A DNA stretch of 64,000 nt from Sphingomonas citricola (GTDB taxonomy: Bacteria; Pseudomonadota; Alphaproteobacteria; Sphingomonadales; Sphingomonadaceae), in NCBI RefSeq assembly GCF_019429535.1, contig NZ_JAHXZM010000001.1, positions 62,001-126,000 of the forward strand. The letters are read 5' to 3'. The notes under the pieces were generated by a model. That model was given only the letters and a program-made list of their open reading frames with translations, had not been told where the DNA came from and made no database searches. This document shows positions 62,072 to 64,000 of the stretch, in pieces. Positions within the stretch are counted from its first letter, which is position 1; each line of letters opens with the position of its first letter. Position numbers and translations under genes: made by a program.

Positions 62072-63241
62072 TCAGTCGGTGGTGAAGGTCATCCCCGCGC
62101 GCGCGACCAACCGATTGCGCAGCTTCGCACCCATCAGCGCCCCCGGCGTCCACACGCCGCCCTGGCCCGCGACGTCCTGAACCAAGCAGAGCGCGCTTTC
62201 GGCCAGCATCCGGCTGGTGCAGCCGTAACCGGGGTCGCGGTTGCCGGTCACGACCGCGTCGATTCGCTGGCCGTCGTCGTACAGCCCCGCGAACAGCACG
62301 TCGAAATGTCCCGCCTCGCGCTCCTCCTTGGTCGGGCCCTCGCCGGGCTTCGGTCCCTTGTCGCCCGCGAACGGGTTGAGCTTCCCCAGTGCCTCGGCCG
62401 CCGCACGCCCCATGTCGCCCAGGCCCGTCACCACCATCTCGTCGTAGACGATGTCGCCCCACGGCTGCCCGAGCAGGAAATTGGTGCGGTGGACGTTCTT
62501 GGTGTTGATCGGCGCCATCACGAACGGCGCGACCCAGGAATGGAGCGTCGGATCGTATTCGGGGATCAACCCCGACGGCTGGTTCGGCCCCTTGTGCCCC
62601 GGCGTCAGCGCGAACGGGTCGGCGAGCAGCGGGATCAGCGAGGGTTTGCGCGCCGCCGCCGCCATCGTCGCCTTCAGGCTCGCCGCCGTACCGCCCGAGA
62701 AACCACCCTTCATCTCGCGCACGCGCGCCTTGATCCGCGGCACCGGCTTGCCGAAGCGCGCGCGTGCCGCCTCCTGCAGGGTCAGCACGCCGAGGTCGAA
62801 CGGGATCGAATCGAACCCGCACGAGAAGACGATCCGTGCCCCGCTCGCCTGCGCGGCGGTGTGGTGCACGTCGATCATCTCGCGCATCCAGCCCGGTTCG
62901 CCACACAGGTCGACATAGGCGGTCCCCGTCTCAACGCACGCCGCGACGAGGTCGCTGCCGTAGAGCTGGTACGGACCGACCGTCGTGATGATCACGGTGG
63001 CACGCGCGCACATTTCCCGCAGCGAGGCCGGCGCCTCCGCATCGGCGGTGACGAGCGGTACGTCGGCGGGCACGCCCATCTCGGCGCGTACTGCTTCCAG
63101 CTTGGCGAGCGAGCGCCCCGCCATCGCCCAGCGCACCCCGCTCGGGTAGGTCTGCGCCAGATATTCGGCGACAAGCCGCCCGGTATATCCCGTCGCGCCG
63201 TAGACGATGACGTCGAACTCGCGGCGTTGAACCTGTGACAT
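62072..63241 (-). CDS. saccharopine dehydrogenase-like oxidoreductase (trans-acting enoyl reductase type)
   Basis: A 389-residue protein with an N-terminal Rossmann fold (FDVIVYGATGYTGRLVAEYLA), typical of the saccharopine dehydrogenase/trans-acting enoyl reductase family. Downstream landmarks are TVGPYQLYGSDLVAACVETGTAYVDLCGE, SCGFDSIPFDLGVL and GNRDPGYGCTSRMLAESALCL. The substrate is not known. An AGGGAGA site precedes the ATG. It converges with the rnr operon. Confidence 0.9.
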   Translation of the reverse strand: MSQVQRREFDVIVYGATGYTGRLVAEYLAQTYPSGVRWAMAGRSLAKLEAVRAEMGVPADVPLVTADAEAPASLREMCARATVIITTVGPYQLYGSDLVAACVETGTAYVDLCGEPGWMREMIDVHHTAAQASGARIVFSCGFDSIPFDLGVLTLQEAARARFGKPVPRIKARVREMKGGFSGGTAASLKATMAAAARKPSLIPLLADPFALTPGHKGPNQPSGLIPEYDPTLHSWVAPFVMAPINTKNVHRTNFLLGQPWGDIVYDEMVVTGLGDMGRAAAEALGKLNPFAGDKGPKPGEGPTKEEREAGHFDVLFAGLYDDGQRIDAVVTGNRDPGYGCTSRMLAESALCLVQDVAGQGGVWTPGALMGAKLRNRLVARAGMTFTTD

Positions 63242-63302
63242 GCCAGTCTCCCTGTCGTTTCGTCGAGTAGAGCCGACAGGGCGGGGTGAGACAAGTCCGC
63301 GT

Positions 63303-63662
63303 TTACACCGGGTTGCGCGGCGGTGCAGCGCCCGTCATCGTCGGCGTCATCTCGGGCCCGCGTGAGTTTCCACCCGCCCGCTCGGCGAGTAGCCGTTCGG
63401 CCGCCGCCAGACCGTCCGCGCTCGCCACCGCGGCGTCGATCGGACGCTGCCCCAGCGCATCGTCGTGAGTGTTCAGAAAGGCGACCGCGGCGTCGCGATT
63501 GCCAAACGCGAGGAAGGCGCGCTGCGCGATGCTTCCCTGGCGCGCCGCGGCACCTCGGTCCATCGCGACGCGCGCGGGCCGGAAATGGCGACCGGCGGGC
63601 TTGGCGACGGCTCGCTGGGCCTCGGCAGGCTGGGCGGCGGGCGTTTGGGCCTCGTCGCTCAA
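63303..63662 (-). CDS. DUF2384 (MbcA/ParS/Xre-antitoxin type C-terminal) domain protein
   Basis: A 119-residue protein. The first ~45 residues are Ala/Pro/Arg-rich and disordered, without the helix-turn-helix of Xre antitoxins. Residues 48-95 match the toxin-binding domain: RAFLAFGNRDAAVAFLNTH, then LGQRPIDAAVASADGLAAAERLL. The last 20 residues are disordered. No RES-type toxin lies next to it in the window, so it may be a solitary regulator. It starts at TTG overlapping the stop of the 58-aa gene as TTGA. Confidence 0.75.
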   Translation of the reverse strand: MSDEAQTPAAQPAEAQRAVAKPAGRHFRPARVAMDRGAAARQGSIAQRAFLAFGNRDAAVAFLNTHDDALGQRPIDAAVASADGLAAAERLLAERAGGNSRGPEMTPTMTGAAPPRNPV

Positions 63663-63835
63663 CTGACGCGGTCCAGCATCGAGGGGGCCGCGCCCATCGT
63701 CGCGCGAAGCGCCGCGATCCGCGTGCCGTAACCGTGGGCGAGCCCGCGATGCGCGTGGCGCGCCTCGCTCGAGTCGCCCGCCAGCGCGCGCATTAGCGAC
63801 ACCTGATGGCGGTGCAGCAGGTAGTTGAGGTCCAT
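63659..63835 (-). CDS. 58-residue conserved-looking sphingomonad protein
   Basis: A short soluble protein starting MDLNYLLHRHQVSLMRALAG and ending in a His- and Arg-containing helix (HAHRGLAHGYGTRIAALRATMG). I recall proteins of the 'MDLN-LLH-HQ' type in sphingomonads, without known function. An AAGGGAG site precedes this ATG, supporting it over an in-frame ATG 11 codons upstream. It is coupled to the DUF2384 gene by a TTGA junction. Confidence 0.72.
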   Translation of the reverse strand: MDLNYLLHRHQVSLMRALAGDSSEARHAHRGLAHGYGTRIAALRATMGAAPSMLDRVS

Positions 63836-63964
63836 CGAGAAACTCCCTTGTCGTAAGCGGGAGCGCATGGTCTCTCAGCCGCGAGCGCCTACGGTCGGGT
63901 TGCTCGCGATACGGATGATATAGGGCATCGGGGGGTTAATAGATAGGCGCGCGCCCCGCCGAGC

Positions 63965-64000
63965 TCACGCCGCTTCGCTGAATTGCAGGCTGGCGAGCCG
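63965..64000 (-). CDS. C-terminal end of a gene cut by the window edge
   Basis: Eleven codons reading RLASLQFSEAA then TGA, entering from beyond base 64000. Frame and identity cannot be confirmed from so short a piece. The gap 63836-63964 upstream of the 58-aa gene would hold its promoter; I see no clear boxes there. Confidence 0.25.
   Translation of the reverse strand, partial: RLASLQFSEAA

Noticed and set aside
63900-63960. TTGCTC and TATAGG boxes on the plus strand near the right edge
   Set aside because: Spacing is only roughly right and no plus-strand gene follows in the window; it may be chance in a GC-rich background.
1-64000. tRNA, rRNA, CRISPR arrays, insertion sequences, prophage or origin sequence
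   Set aside because: No gap is long enough for an rRNA, and I saw no tRNA-like cloverleaf, spaced repeat array, transposase, integrase or phage structural gene. A covariance-model search for tRNAs would settle the smallest ones.

Overview
The window looks like a chromosomal segment of a high-GC alphaproteobacterium, most likely Sphingomonas or a close relative in Sphingomonadales. The inference rests on gene content and order (a his cluster ending in hisE and a HIT gene, sspB next to fumC, an NDUFS4-type complex I subunit, an SspB of the alphaproteobacterial type, an archaeal/eukaryal-type ProRS next to RNase R), on dense GC-rich coding with many 4-base ATGA/GTGA overlaps, and on several small proteins of a sphingomonad kind. 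I see no rRNA, tRNA, CRISPR, insertion sequence, phage gene or integration site. Intergenic gaps are all shorter than 300 bases.

Layout. 1-2.3 kb: export-type ABC transporter (permease cut by the window edge), a small lipoprotein and an EI24 membrane protein, all on the minus strand. 2.5-6.3 kb: PfkB/adenosine kinase, HrpB helicase and a complex I subunit. 6.3-9 kb: a minus-strand overlapping block lemA - TPM - TPM - Nudix. 9.1-11.2 kb: mscL and an APC permease facing each other across a clear terminator. 11.2-15.3 kb: histidine operon hisB-hisH-hisA-(79 aa ORF)-hisF-(69 aa ORF)-hisE-HIT. 15.4-22.5 kb: sspB, fumC, two small proteins, DUF5694, ABC1 kinase, SDR and pncB. 22.5-26.8 kb: a hypothetical gene, SDR, cupin, class-I glutamine amidotransferase, a metallophosphoesterase broken by an in-frame stop, a small ORF and a glycosyltransferase. 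26.9-32.5 kb: a UDG-like protein coupled to a TonB receptor, CaiB/BaiF CoA-transferase and a DEAD-box RNA helicase with a long structured leader. 32.7-37.4 kb: hybrid histidine kinase, DUF3429, a small ORF coupled to a polytopic chemoreceptor. 37.5-45.9 kb: acyl-CoA dehydrogenase, TlpA-like protein, TPR/TonB-C protein, FAH-family enzyme, DUF885 peptidase-like protein and trehalase. 45.9-53.1 kb: valine catabolic cluster (LysR regulator divergent from mmsA - lipoprotein - acyl-CoA dehydrogenase - 3-hydroxyisobutyryl-CoA hydrolase - enoyl-CoA hydratase - mmsB). 53.2-57.8 kb: TetR, porin-like protein, aldehyde dehydrogenase and a beta-helix protein. 57.8-64 kb: proS, rnr, a small membrane ORF, an enoyl-reductase-like protein, a DUF2384 protein and a 58-aa protein.

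How it works together. Two pathways are readable: histidine synthesis (hisB, hisH, hisA, hisF, hisE) and distal valine breakdown, where the enzymes can carry isobutyryl-CoA through methacrylyl-CoA, 3-hydroxyisobutyryl-CoA, 3-hydroxyisobutyrate and methylmalonate semialdehyde to propionyl-CoA. A perfect 9-bp inverted repeat between the LysR gene and mmsA is a good candidate for the operator.

Most of the window is ordinary housekeeping sequence. The points most worth checking are the in-frame TGA in a metallophosphoesterase whose five motifs are otherwise intact, two small membrane ORFs embedded in the his operon, the mmsA/LysR operator, the structured leader of the RNA helicase, the coupling of a UDG-like protein to a TonB receptor, and paired or REP-like intergenic palindromes. 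I found no convincing wholly new multi-gene system.
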